The translations under genes were made by a program, and so were the position numbers. 64,000 nt of DNA from Streptomyces sp. NBC_01264 (GTDB taxonomy: Bacteria; Actinomycetota; Actinomycetes; Streptomycetales; Streptomycetaceae). Under the pieces are notes generated by a model, which saw nothing but the letters and a program-made list of their open reading frames with translations, made no database searches and was not told where the DNA came from. This document shows, in pieces, positions 15,997-25,544 of this stretch (positions are counted from its first letter, which is position 1; each line of letters starts with the position of its first letter). The stretch lies in contig NZ_JAPEOX010000005.1 in assembly GCF_026340675.1 (NCBI RefSeq), positions 62,001 to 126,000 of the forward strand, given 5' to 3'.

Positions 15997-16938
15997 CGCC
16001 GGTGTAGCGGTGTCGCCGCGCGACCAGCACACTCGTCCCGGTCCCGGTCCCGTTCTCGTTCTCGTTCTCGTTCTCGTCGGGAGTGTCGTCGGGGCGGACG
16101 TCGAGCCAGGCCCAGTCGTACTCGCGGGTGCCCTTGGTGCCATGCCCGGTCTGTCGGCGTATCCACTGCCCGGGCCGTACCCTGTTGATCAGTTTGCGGG
16201 CCTGGCCACGATGGCCGGCCCCGTCGGTTACCTGGTACGAAGCCGGGATGCCGACCGCGTAGCCGAGTCCCAGTGCGCGTATGCCCCGGCGCAGTTCGCG
16301 TCCGCAGTACACCTCGTCGCCCGCAAACCAGCGCCCTGCGATCCCGCTGGCGAGCCGTCGGTGACCATGGCCAGTGCCTGCTGTGGCTTCGTCACGAAGA
16401 CGGCCGGCACCCCGGCCACCTGGCGGCGTTCCTCGTCCGCGGCCCAGTCCGCTGGCAGGTACAGGGCCCGGTCAAGGATCAACTTCATGGTCGTGGTGAC
16501 CGCCGCCAAGTGCACCGCCACCTGGCACAGACCCACACCACCGATCGCCCCCGAGTACTGCCTGCCCGCCCCCACGCAGTCCGTGGACGACTTCGCATCG
16601 CCCGTCTCGTCCACCACCAGCACCACTTCCTGCCCGGCGAGTTCACCGGCGAGCAGACCAGCGATCTCCCTGCGGGCCAGGTCATGGTCGAACCGGGCCC
16701 GGGACAGCAGATGCTGCAACCGGTGCGGCCCTGGATGTCCCAGCGCCTGCCCGAGAGTCCAGCAGTTCCGCGTGTCCACCTCGAGCAACAGACCCGTAAC
16801 CAGCTCCGCCGCCGTCGCCCGTGCCTCACGCCGCACGAAACAGCCCGCGACCGCCCTCATCGCCTTTCCGAAGGCCTCGCCCCATGCCTGCTCGGCTACC
16901 GTGGCCTCCACGGCCACCGCGTCTTGATACGTCGTCAC
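15997..16938 (-). pseudogene. IS701 family transposase, frameshifted and truncated
   Basis: N-terminal ~190 residues are intact from GTG 16938 (LLLEVDTRNCWTLGQ, ARFDHDLARR, VLVVDETGDAK with the first catalytic Asp). A one-base loss at about 16363 (after MVTDG) shifts the frame; the family sequence continues as RWFAGDEVYCGRELR and GYAVGIPASYQV. The 3' end is cut by an IS6 end at 15996. Near the cut are hexanucleotide repeats encoding ENENENENGTGTGT (about 16041-16078). Confidence 0.85.
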
Positions 16939-17033
16939 AAACGTTCATGATCGCGGTGGCCGCCCTCACCCCCCACACCCACCCCGGCAAGCCCCTGAGC
17001 AGCGAAAACGACGGAACTACAGCTGCCGTGACG

Positions 17034-18406
<1,373 letters not shown>

Positions 18407-18460
18407 GATCGGCATCCTTCCGGGTCTTCGATGTCTCCATCAAACCCGGGGCGATTCAAT

Positions 18461-18935
18461 CTTGCTGATCAGGTCCGGGCTCACCTCGACCCCGTAGATC
18501 TGCGCGAGGTGGGAGCGGATGTCGCGCACGCTCATCCCGCACGCGTAGAGCGAGAGGATCCGGTCGTTGAACCCCACGAGGCGGTGGGCGTTCTTTGGGA
18601 ACCAGCCTCGGTTCGAAGTCGCCGTTGCGGTCCCGCGGCACCGCCAGCGTGACCGCGCCGGCGTCGGTGACGACCGTCTTGGGCGAGGTCCCGTTGCGGG
18701 AGTTGCCCGACCCGTGACCTGCGGAATCTCCACGTTCGTAGCCGAGGTGTTCACTCATCTCGGTTTCCAGGGCCCGCTCGAGAACGGCCTTGGTGATCTC
18801 CGCGAGCAGCCCGCCCTCGCCGAGCAGGGCCGCTCCTGAGGCGTCAGCCTTCTCGAGCAGCCGCTCGACTACCTCGTCGACCGTCGTGTCGCCAGCCGCC
18901 ACCTCCGAGGCGACGTTCCGTCTTGTCTGCCATGA
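18461..18935 (-). pseudogene. IS256 family transposase, N-terminal fragment with frameshift
   Basis: Recognisable IS256 N-terminus (LAEITKAVLERALETEMSEH, GHGSGNSRNGTSPKTV, VPRDRNGDFEPRLVPK). A frameshift at about 18600 is followed by RLVGFNDRILSLYACGMSV and YGVEVSPDLISK, then truncation by the IS3 at 18461. No catalytic residues remain. Confidence 0.82.
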
Positions 18936-19025
18936 CTCGTCCGATCCGCCTGGCCCGCAGGCCCGAGGCCGAACCCCGGGCCAGGCTCCCACATCACGGA
19001 CTTACACGATCTTTCAGATACGCTC

Positions 19026-19172
19026 TACTGGAAGACCGAGCCCGGCGTGAAGAGGATCTGGGCCAAGACTTTGGAACTGGCCATGCAGCACGGCACCCGC
19101 GCACAACTGGGCTGCCCCCGCGCCGCCGTCCTGCAGCAGTGTCGGGCGAGCATCCGCTCGGTGGGACCTTGA
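19026..19172 (+). other. Possible 3' gene fragment
   Basis: A 48-codon open stretch ending at 19172 (WKTEPGVKRIWAKTLELAM, RAQLGCPRAAVLQQC) with gene-like codon bias but no start. It is not recognised; it may be the last piece of a gene removed by the IS stack on its left. Confidence 0.3.
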
Positions 19173-19182
19173 CGGCGTCGGG

Positions 19183-20322
19183 TTAGGGGCGCTGATACGG
19201 GTCGATATAGGGGTCGAGGGACTGGCGTACGTTCTGCTGGACCTGTTCGATCCGCGGGCCGGCACCGTAGGTCCGCCCCCTGGTCTGACCGTGGGCAACG
19301 AGCCAGCCCCGGCGCACGAGGTCCCGGAGATCCCGGATGGCCTGCTGGTCGGAGAGTTCACCGTCGTGCTGGTACACGGTGCGCCGTACCCGCGAGCCCC
19401 AGAAGGCGGGAAGCAGGGCATAGACGACCCGTTCGTCCAGGCCGTCGGCTTCGGCTTCCTCGCCGAGCCGGATCCAGGCCTGGGCGAGGAGGTCGGTACG
19501 GCGCTGGGCGACCTGGGCCTGGCGGTGGTGGGCACCGAGGCAGAAACGGATCCACGGATGGGTGTCGCGCCCGGGTTCCCAGCGTGGGCCGCCGACCTGC
19601 TGGAGCACGTTGTAGTAGCCGTACGTATTGCGCCCGTACCCGAGCCACTCCTCGATCGAGGAGAACTCCGGCGGCATCAAGGCCTCCCGCGCGAACACCA
19701 GGGTCGACAGCGACCGGGACATGCGCCCGTTGCCGTCCTTCCACGGATGGATGTTCACCAGGTTCAGGTGCGCCATGGACGCCCGTACGTGCACGGGCGC
19801 GTCCAGGTCGCCGTCGTTGAGCCAGTCGATCAGCTCGCCGGTCAGGGCGGGCACCTGCTCTGAGTCGGGTGCGGTGTACGCGGGGACGAGCGGGTCATCG
19901 GGACTGGTCACGTACACCGCGCCGTCGCGCCAGCGGCCCGGCCGCTTGTCGAGATGGTGGCCTTGCAGCATGAAGTGCAGGCCGTTGAGCAGCCCCGCGT
20001 CGTACCGGAAGTCCGGTCCTGCATCCGAGAGTGCCTGGATGTAGGTCATCGCCCGCTGGTAGCCCTCGAGCTCCACCCGCGTGCGTTCCTCCGTGTCCAA
20101 AGGCTCCTCACCCGACATCAGCGCCTCGACATCGTCGACGGTCGCGGCGTACCCCTCGATGGTGTTCGAGCCGGCGATCGCACGAGCAGTCAGGTTGCGG
20201 CGCAGCTGCCCCTGCCACCGGGGCTGGGCACGCAACTGATGACGCAGGCTCTGCCGCATCACCTCGATCTCCTCGAGGACACGGCGGTCGTCGGCATCCA
20301 GGGCAGGCGTCTCATACAGCAT
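19183..20322 (-). CDS. fic: Fic family protein (likely AMP-transferase)
   Basis: 379 residues. Fic core motif HPWKDGNGRMSR at residues 192-203 matches HPFxxGNGRxxR, with the catalytic His. Upstream SNTIEG (52-57) fits the (S/T)xxxE(G/N) inhibitory helix of class II Fic proteins, whose Glu blocks ATP binding, so the enzyme is probably self-inhibited. A winged-helix-like C-terminus (SDQQAIRDLRDLVRRGWLV) is common in this subgroup. The target protein is unknown. The gene stands alone; an AT-rich palindrome lies 17 bp upstream of the ATG. Confidence 0.88.
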   Translation of the reverse strand: MLYETPALDADDRRVLEEIEVMRQSLRHQLRAQPRWQGQLRRNLTARAIAGSNTIEGYAATVDDVEALMSGEEPLDTEERTRVELEGYQRAMTYIQALSDAGPDFRYDAGLLNGLHFMLQGHHLDKRPGRWRDGAVYVTSPDDPLVPAYTAPDSEQVPALTGELIDWLNDGDLDAPVHVRASMAHLNLVNIHPWKDGNGRMSRSLSTLVFAREALMPPEFSSIEEWLGYGRNTYGYYNVLQQVGGPRWEPGRDTHPWIRFCLGAHHRQAQVAQRRTDLLAQAWIRLGEEAEADGLDERVVYALLPAFWGSRVRRTVYQHDGELSDQQAIRDLRDLVRRGWLVAHGQTRGRTYGAGPRIEQVQQNVRQSLDPYIDPYQRP

Positions 20323-20338
20323 GCCTCGATAACAGCAT

Positions 20339-20355
20339 GACTAAATCATTTAGTC
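20339..20355. promoter_or_regulatory. Probable operator of the fic gene
   Basis: GACTAAAT-C-ATTTAGTC is a perfect 8-bp inverted repeat in an otherwise GC-rich region, 17 bp before the fic start. Position and symmetry fit a repressor site overlapping the promoter; the regulator is unknown and could be the Fic protein's own C-terminal winged helix. Confidence 0.55.
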
Positions 20356-20533
20356 AATTTGTTGGTCGCTGAGCGCTGCCAGAGATTCAATCGAGTGCGG
20401 TCAGGGGTCTACCAGGGGGCGGCCAGGTTGGGCGCCTCGACGAAGCAGGAGGGCTGCAGGTGTGGAGCTCGCCCCAGGCGTGGGGGCGGCCGCGTTCCGA
20501 GGCGTCGCCGATCACGGACATGGCGGTATTGAG

Positions 20534-20549
20534 GGCGCTGTCACGTTAT
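20534..20549. mobile_element. Orphan IS6-type end
   Basis: GGCGCTGTCACGTTAT matches 15-16 bases of the IS6-type terminal repeat and is followed at once by a complete IS6 end at 20550. Confidence 0.6.
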
Positions 20550-20869
20550 GGCGTTGTCACGTTGTCGGCGGCGTGATCGTTTGATGGTGTGTCAGGGTGT
20601 GCCGGGGCCTGGAGGGGCCGTGGTTCAGACCGTCGCGGGCATGCCGGCGACGCCGGTGATCTGGTCCCAGATGGTGAAGCGGACTGTCATCTCGAGGCGG
20701 TGGCGGCGGGCGGTCATCAGATGTCGGTGGGTTCGGAAGTGGGGTGAGATCCCGGTGAACGCGGCCAGGAAGCGTTGCGCCCCGCCGATGCTGCGGAATC
20801 CTTTCATCGCCCGTTCCCGCTGCCTCGTTGGCTGGTGCGAGTTCTCCGCCCGGTTGTTCAAACCCTTAT

Positions 20870-22728
20870 GGATCCTGCTGGCCAAATGTGGGGGGCAGTC
20901 AGGCCGTGAGGGTGAGGTCAAGTCTCGCGAGGTGACTGGTGCGGGTGTGGTCGAGGGGTTGGTTGTTCCACCAGGCGTCGAGGCGGATGAGGTTGAGGGC
21001 GACGGCGGAGTAGACGTGTTCGAGGTGGGTCTTCGCGAGGCCGCGATAGCGGGCCCTGCGGTTACCGGTGACGGCTGTGGCCTGGCGGATGGTGCCCTCG
21101 ACGCCGGCGCGCAGGGCGTATGTGGTCTGCCAGTCGGCGTCCTGCTGGGCGGCGTGGTTCGTGTTGATCAGTTCCTGCAGGTCCCGTGGGCGCAGGGTGA
21201 GCTGGCGGCCCTGGCGTGTGGCGTCGGTGCATGCCGCTCTGACCGGGCAGGGGCCGCAGTCGGCCTCGTCGAAGCGGACCGCGATCCCTTCGCGGCCGTG
21301 TTGCCGGGCCGGGCTCCAGAACCTGCTGGTGGCGCCCTGGGGGCAGGTGGCTTGCTCGGCGTCCCAGTCGATGGTGAAGGCTTCGCGCTGGTAACCGGCG
21401 TTCTCCCGGTCCTGGCGGGAGGTGCCCGCCAGGAGCGGTGCGACCAGGGTGATCCCGAAGGCGGCCCGGGCCCCGGCGAGGAGTTCCGCGCTTGCGTAGC
21501 CGGAGTCGAGGTAGTGCTCGGCGGGCAGCAGGCCCCGGTCGGCGAGGGCCCGGTGGACGGGCTCGACCAGCTTCACATCGGGCACGGTCGCGTCCGTGGT
21601 CGCGACATGTGTGATCACGTTCGGGATGTCCGGACGCGCCCGGCGTCCCGGCCGCGGGGTCCCTCCGCCGGGCCGGGGCCGCTGGCAGACCTCGCTGATG
21701 TGCAGTTTGTACCCGGTCCAGTGTAGGGCGTTCTTGGTGCCGTTGCGGGCGTCGAGGTCGTAGGGCGAGGCCAGGCGCAGTCTGCCGGGCGGGAGACCCT
21801 CCTTGTCCGCCTCCCGCCGCTTGACCACCTCCCGCCCGTCGCCGCCGGTGGTGACCAGGTAGTTCTGCACAGTGATCCGGCGCAGGACCTGGACCGCGGG
21901 CAGCTCGCGCAGCCACAGGGGCGAGTGAGGGTTGTGGACCGCCCGCAGCAGGGCCACCGCGTCACGGCCGTAGTCCAGTACGAGTTCGTCCCGCTTGGCT
22001 TTGGAGCTGGCGGGACGCCAGCTCTCGTCGATGCGCCGCCCGTAGCGGCGGTTCCACCCACGGACGTCCACGGCCTGCGCCACCCAGTGCGGGGCCGCGG
22101 CGGACAGCGCCTCCAGCGCGGCCCGCACCGACTCCCCGCACAGCTCGAGGCGGTTCAGGTCCCGCACCGCCGCCAGCACGTGGGTGGAGTCGGTCCGCTG
22201 CTTACCCCCAGCCTTGACCAGGCCCTTGCCCTTCAATGCCGCCAGCAGCAGATCCAGTACCCGCTCCTCCAGGCCGTGCTCGACCACCCGGGTGCGGAAC
22301 TCCGAGAGCACCGAGGCATCGAAGCCGACGTCCTCCAACTCCAGGCCAAGGCAGTACTTCCACGACAGGTCGAACCGGACCCGGTGGGCGGCGGCGCGGT
22401 CGGTCAGGTTCTCCGCCATCTGCAGCACCGTCACCATCGCCAGCCGCCCCGGCGACCAGCCCCGCCGGCCCCGCAGACCGAACGCCCCGGCGAACTCGGC
22501 ATCCGCGAACAGCCCGCCCAGCTCATCCCGCACCCGCATAGCCAACGGCGGCGCCCCACGACCAGCCACCGCCCGCGCGACCCGCACCGTCACCTCAGGG
22601 ACCTCGGGCCACTGCTCCGGCAGCAACGACATGACTCCCACCCCACCAGCCGGGAACGACAGAACCGGCCACCACCATGCCAACCGCCCGCCCTCACCGC
22701 AGGACACGACATTTGGCCAGCAGGATCC
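20870..22728 (-). mobile_element. IS1182-family element, complete copy B (1,859 bp)
   Basis: Terminal inverted repeats GGATCCTGCTGGCCAAATGT / ACATTTGGCCAGCAGGATCC, flanked by the 5-bp duplication CTTAT (20865-20869 and 22729-22733). Confidence 0.93.
20899..22632 (-). CDS. IS1182 family transposase
   Basis: 577 residues from ATG 22632. The N-terminal DUF772-type region (RGWSPGRLAMVTVLQMAENL, RVRFDLSWKYCLGLEL, FDASVLSEFRTRV) is followed by KQRTDSTHVLAAVRDL and the DDE half (GYKLHISEVCQ, VATTDATVPDV, YLDSGYASAELL). A Cys cluster (CGPCPVRAAC) and the terminal YRGLAKTHLEHVYSAVALNL are typical. Intact. Confidence 0.93.
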   Translation of the reverse strand: MSLLPEQWPEVPEVTVRVARAVAGRGAPPLAMRVRDELGGLFADAEFAGAFGLRGRRGWSPGRLAMVTVLQMAENLTDRAAAHRVRFDLSWKYCLGLELEDVGFDASVLSEFRTRVVEHGLEERVLDLLLAALKGKGLVKAGGKQRTDSTHVLAAVRDLNRLELCGESVRAALEALSAAAPHWVAQAVDVRGWNRRYGRRIDESWRPASSKAKRDELVLDYGRDAVALLRAVHNPHSPLWLRELPAVQVLRRITVQNYLVTTGGDGREVVKRREADKEGLPPGRLRLASPYDLDARNGTKNALHWTGYKLHISEVCQRPRPGGGTPRPGRRARPDIPNVITHVATTDATVPDVKLVEPVHRALADRGLLPAEHYLDSGYASAELLAGARAAFGITLVAPLLAGTSRQDRENAGYQREAFTIDWDAEQATCPQGATSRFWSPARQHGREGIAVRFDEADCGPCPVRAACTDATRQGRQLTLRPRDLQELINTNHAAQQDADWQTTYALRAGVEGTIRQATAVTGNRRARYRGLAKTHLEHVYSAVALNLIRLDAWWNNQPLDHTRTSHLARLDLTLTA

Positions 22729-23277
22729 CTTATGGGAGCGGTGCTCCACCGAGGGCATCACCTCGCGGTGCGCGGCCCCGTACGACTTCAGCTTGTCGGT
22801 GACCACCACCCTGGGCACCCGCCCGGTGGAGGTGAGGAGCCGGCGGAAGAAACGCCTGGCCGCAGCCTTGTCACGCCGGCTCTGGACCAGGATGTCCAGG
22901 ACGTTGCCGTCCCGGTCGACGGCCCGCCACAGGTACTTCGACGCGCCGTTGATCTTGATGAAGACCTCGTCGAGATGCCATTTATCGCCGGGCTGTGGGC
23001 GCCTGCGGCGCAGCGCCTTGGCGTAGGCCTGGCCGAACTTCAGGCACCACCGGCGGATGGTCTCGTAGGAGACGATCACGCCCCGCTCGAGCATCATCTC
23101 CTCGACCTCACGGAAGGAGAGAGGGAAGCGGAAGTACAGCCACACGCAGTGCGAGATGATCTCCACCGGGTAGCGGTGATTCTTGTACGACGGCACCACA
23201 GACGACACGAACCCCACCCCTCCCGGACACCCACAACCCCAAGATCATCCCAGACCGCCGAACAAGGTGACAGCACC

Positions 23278-23802
23278 CGCCAGGAAGCTGGTGGGCCAGC
23301 CCCGCCCGGAAAGATCCTGCAAGCACGTGGCGCTTCGGCTCGAAGGCACCAGCCCTGGATGGCGGCGACGTCTGGAGAGACCGGCCAGGGGTACTCCCAG
23401 GATCGCTTCGGCGGTGGTGCGGTGAATGGGCCGCTGCTGCTCCGGGCTCTGGCGCAGGAGACGCCGGACGAGCGTGACCGCCACTCCCGAGATCTCCGCG
23501 ATGTCACCGGCCGACAACCCGCCATCACGCAACACGGTGGCGTGCGACGCAGCTTCGTAGGCGAGAATTCTGGCGGGACGCCCTGTCTGGAGGGCTCTGG
23601 TACGCCGGGCGCGGTCGCGTCGGGCCGCAGCCCTGCACTCGGGCCGGGTGCACCCGTAGTTGGCGCAGGAGGGACTTCCGTGCCGAACGCGGGAGCGTAC
23701 CGGCCGCCTGCGGCCAGAGCCGTTGGCGCCGGCCAGTGCCGTAGTCGCAGGTACTGAATTCATCTCGGCGGGGGAACCCGTTCCTCTCACTCTCAACCCC
23801 AC
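23278..23802 (-). CDS. Phage/plasmid-type HTH protein, 3' truncated
   Basis: Cys-containing motif CANYGCTRPECRAAARRDRARR, then GRPARILAYEAASHATVLRD, GLSAGDIAEISGVAVTLVRRL (HTH) and TTAEAILGVPL. This layout is common in small actinophage and plasmid proteins of unknown role. The end is replaced by the IS6 at 23277. Start 23802 or the internal Met at 23763. Confidence 0.55.
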
Positions 23803-23993
23803 ACCCTATCGGCGGCCTTGACCCCACCCGCGATCGGCCGCACCAGCGCCTGACCGCCCCCATGGCAGGGACATCGGCCAAAGCCATCCGGAAGCGGCAC
23901 GAACGCTTCACGAGCTCGGGCCGTGACCGGCGGGTGATACTCCCGGCCCGGGAACTCCCGAGAGTCCGCGACGTCATCTGCCACGGCCAGCAG

Positions 23994-24066
23994 CCTCAGC
24001 GAGCACTCCGAGCCCGCGGTGGAAAACTCACCGAGCCGGGGCTAAGGGAATCACCCGGCACCGTGA
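23994..24066. repeat. 73-bp repeat, copy 2
   Basis: Exact copy of 10320..10392. Its right edge is the point where the methyltransferase gene loses its 5' end. The 190 bp to its left (23803-23993) hold no gene that I can support. Confidence 0.85.
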
Positions 24067-24801
24067 GACCTCGCCACCCGGGCCCACCTCACCGACAGTC
24101 ACCTGATCGTTGACCTGTGCGGCGGCACGGGAGCAACCTCCAAGGCCATCCTCGCCCTGGCCCCGCCCAACGCCCAGGTCATCTCCCTCGACAACGCCCT
24201 GGCCATGCAGCGTGTCGGCCGCCGCACCCTCCACGATCCCCGACTGTCCTGGGTCACCGCGCCCGCGGAGGACCTGGCCGAGCATGTACCGGCACACGGT
24301 GTTGACGCGGTCGTGTGCAACTCGGCCATCTGGAAGACCGACGTCCCTGCCGTGTTCTCTGCCGTCCGCCGCGTCCTGCGACCCGGCGGACGGTTCGTCT
24401 TCAACATCGGCGGGGCCTTCGCCGGAGTGGTCCACCCTGATGGACGGGCCGGGCCAACCAGTCCCTCGCTCGGCTCGCTGATCCAGCAGATCGCGGCCCG
24501 CGACCACGGCACTACCCCGCCCTCGGCCAGCCTCACTCCCAAGCTGCCGCTCGAGATCGTCAGCAGCCATTTGGCCAACGCCGGGCTGAAGCTGCTGGAA
24601 TCGGAAGTCACGGCCCAGCACGCCACTTTGGGAGAGCGGAAAGCCTGGCTGTCCATTCCGGTCTTCGCCCGTCCCCCCGGCTTCTCCCACGAACAGCAGA
24701 TGGCAATCCTTGAGGAGGCGTACGCCCAGAGCCGCCCCGACGACGTCACGGTCACGAGCTGGCTCGTCGTCATCGCTGAACTCGAAGCCAGCCAGGTATG
24801 A
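24067..24801 (+). CDS. SAM-dependent methyltransferase, 5' truncated
   Basis: About 244 codons open from the repeat boundary. Class I SAM motif I is IVDLCGGTGATSKAIL, the acidic end of beta-2 is VISLDNA, and motif IV-like AVVCNSAIW and VLRPGGRFVFNIGG follow. An in-frame TGA immediately upstream in the repeat and the absence of a start codon show that the N-terminus was lost. The first good internal start (GTG/ATG near 24205) would lie beyond motif I. The substrate is unknown. Confidence 0.7.
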   Translation, partial: DLATRAHLTDSHLIVDLCGGTGATSKAILALAPPNAQVISLDNALAMQRVGRRTLHDPRLSWVTAPAEDLAEHVPAHGVDAVVCNSAIWKTDVPAVFSAVRRVLRPGGRFVFNIGGAFAGVVHPDGRAGPTSPSLGSLIQQIAARDHGTTPPSASLTPKLPLEIVSSHLANAGLKLLESEVTAQHATLGERKAWLSIPVFARPPGFSHEQQMAILEEAYAQSRPDDVTVTSWLVVIAELEASQV

Positions 24802-25310
24802 CTGTTCTCCACGCCGCGATTTCCGATCCCGGTCGCACCAGGCAGCTCGTAATCCGCAACAGGTGTAACAGATCCCTGAGATCGGCGTTGGGGCAGCGAA
24901 GGGGTTTGGCTTTACGCCAACAGCGTTCACCCCGCAGAGGAAGGTGACGACAGTGGGCCTCGTCCGTACCCGCACCACCTGACACACCGAAACCCGGGCA
25001 CCCACTTCTACGGGGGTACCGGGAGCGAGGAGCTCAGCCAGTGAACACCGCAGGCCCCAGCTGACCGGACACCTCCGGGCAGCTGGGGATGCAGTGTTGT
25101 CCGGGTCAGTCGACCATCCGCCCGCGCAGCTTGATCAGGGGTCACATGATCCGCCGGACAAAACCTAGGGCTTCGAGTTCGGCACGGGGCTGGACTCGGC
25201 TGATGTTGGCGGTCTGGCCAGCCGCCGTCGCACCGAGGTGCTGCCTCAGGCTGAGGTCGGCTTCGTCCGCGGGACGCGGCACGGCTACGGCGCACCGGTC
25301 GGCGGAGTTA
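24802..25310. other. Intergenic region before the parS cluster
   Basis: About 500 bp in which I see no convincing gene; short minus-strand frames here lack an RBS or family motifs. The region leads into the partition locus and may hold part of the centromere or an origin, but no iterons were recognised. Confidence 0.3.
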
Positions 25311-25324
25311 TTGACCGCGGTCAA
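25311..25324. promoter_or_regulatory. parS: parS-like site 1
   Basis: TTGACCGCGGTCAA, a 14-bp perfect palindrome, forming the core shared by all four sites near parB. Confidence 0.65.
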
Positions 25325-25350
25325 CAACTTGGACATCGCTCACCGACGAG

Positions 25351-25376
25351 GAACCTTTGACCGCGGTCAAAGGTTC
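25351..25376. promoter_or_regulatory. parS: parS-like site 2
   Basis: A 26-bp perfect palindrome centred on TTTGACCGCGGTCAAA with GAACC/GGTTC outer bases, 27 bp after site 1. Confidence 0.75.
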
Positions 25377-25421
25377 GCTTTGCTGAGACAGATGCATGAG
25401 CATGTTGCCGCAACGACGAAG

Positions 25422-25452
25422 GCCCGTACCCCGCGGATGGCGGGGTACGGGC
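25422..25452 (-). terminator. Terminator hairpin downstream of parB
   Basis: GCCCGTACCCCGC (25422-25434) pairs perfectly with 25440-25452 around a 5-nt loop, ~95 bp past the parB stop. Confidence 0.65.
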
Positions 25453-25499
25453 TCCCCTGGATCTCGGGGCATAGTGCGATGTCGCGCGGAGGAGGCCAC

Positions 25500-25527
25500 C
25501 GGACCTTTGACCGCGGTCAAAGGTCCG
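25500..25527. promoter_or_regulatory. parS: parS-like site 3
   Basis: A 28-bp perfect palindrome with core TTTGACCGCGGTCAAA, 18 bp beyond the parB stop codon. Confidence 0.75.
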
Positions 25528-25544
25528 CTCTGAACGAGGAGGCT

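Larger units (their letters stand above)
20625..23208 (-). pseudogene. IS6 family transposase split by IS1182
   Basis: The N-terminal part is 22734..23208 (to HRSHKG); the C-terminal part, with catalytic Glu in NNRAENSHQ, is 20625..20864. IS1182 lies between in the same orientation, and the N-terminal IS6 codons read straight into the IS1182 transposase without a stop. Confidence 0.9.
20550..23277 (-). mobile_element. IS6-family element interrupted by IS1182 copy B
   Basis: Outer ends are GGCGTTGTCACGTTGTCGG at 20550 and the inverted end GGTGACAGCACC at 23277. Removing the IS1182 and one CTTAT repeat restores a normal ~864-bp IS6. Outer 8-bp flanks do not match. Confidence 0.9.

Noticed and set aside
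21925..23757. Long plus-strand ORF (610 codons) opposite the IS6/IS1182 genes
   Set aside because: It is the high-GC antisense shadow of the two transposases; proline/arginine-rich translation with no family motif, and repeated wherever the elements repeat.
24028..25005. Minus-strand 325-codon ORF opposite the methyltransferase
   Set aside because: The plus strand carries SAM-binding motifs; the minus-strand reading spans the 73-bp repeat and has no recognisable domain.
25142..25336. Small minus-strand gene next to parS site 1
   Set aside because: No RBS, no recognisable family, and its start lies inside the palindrome; probably chance.
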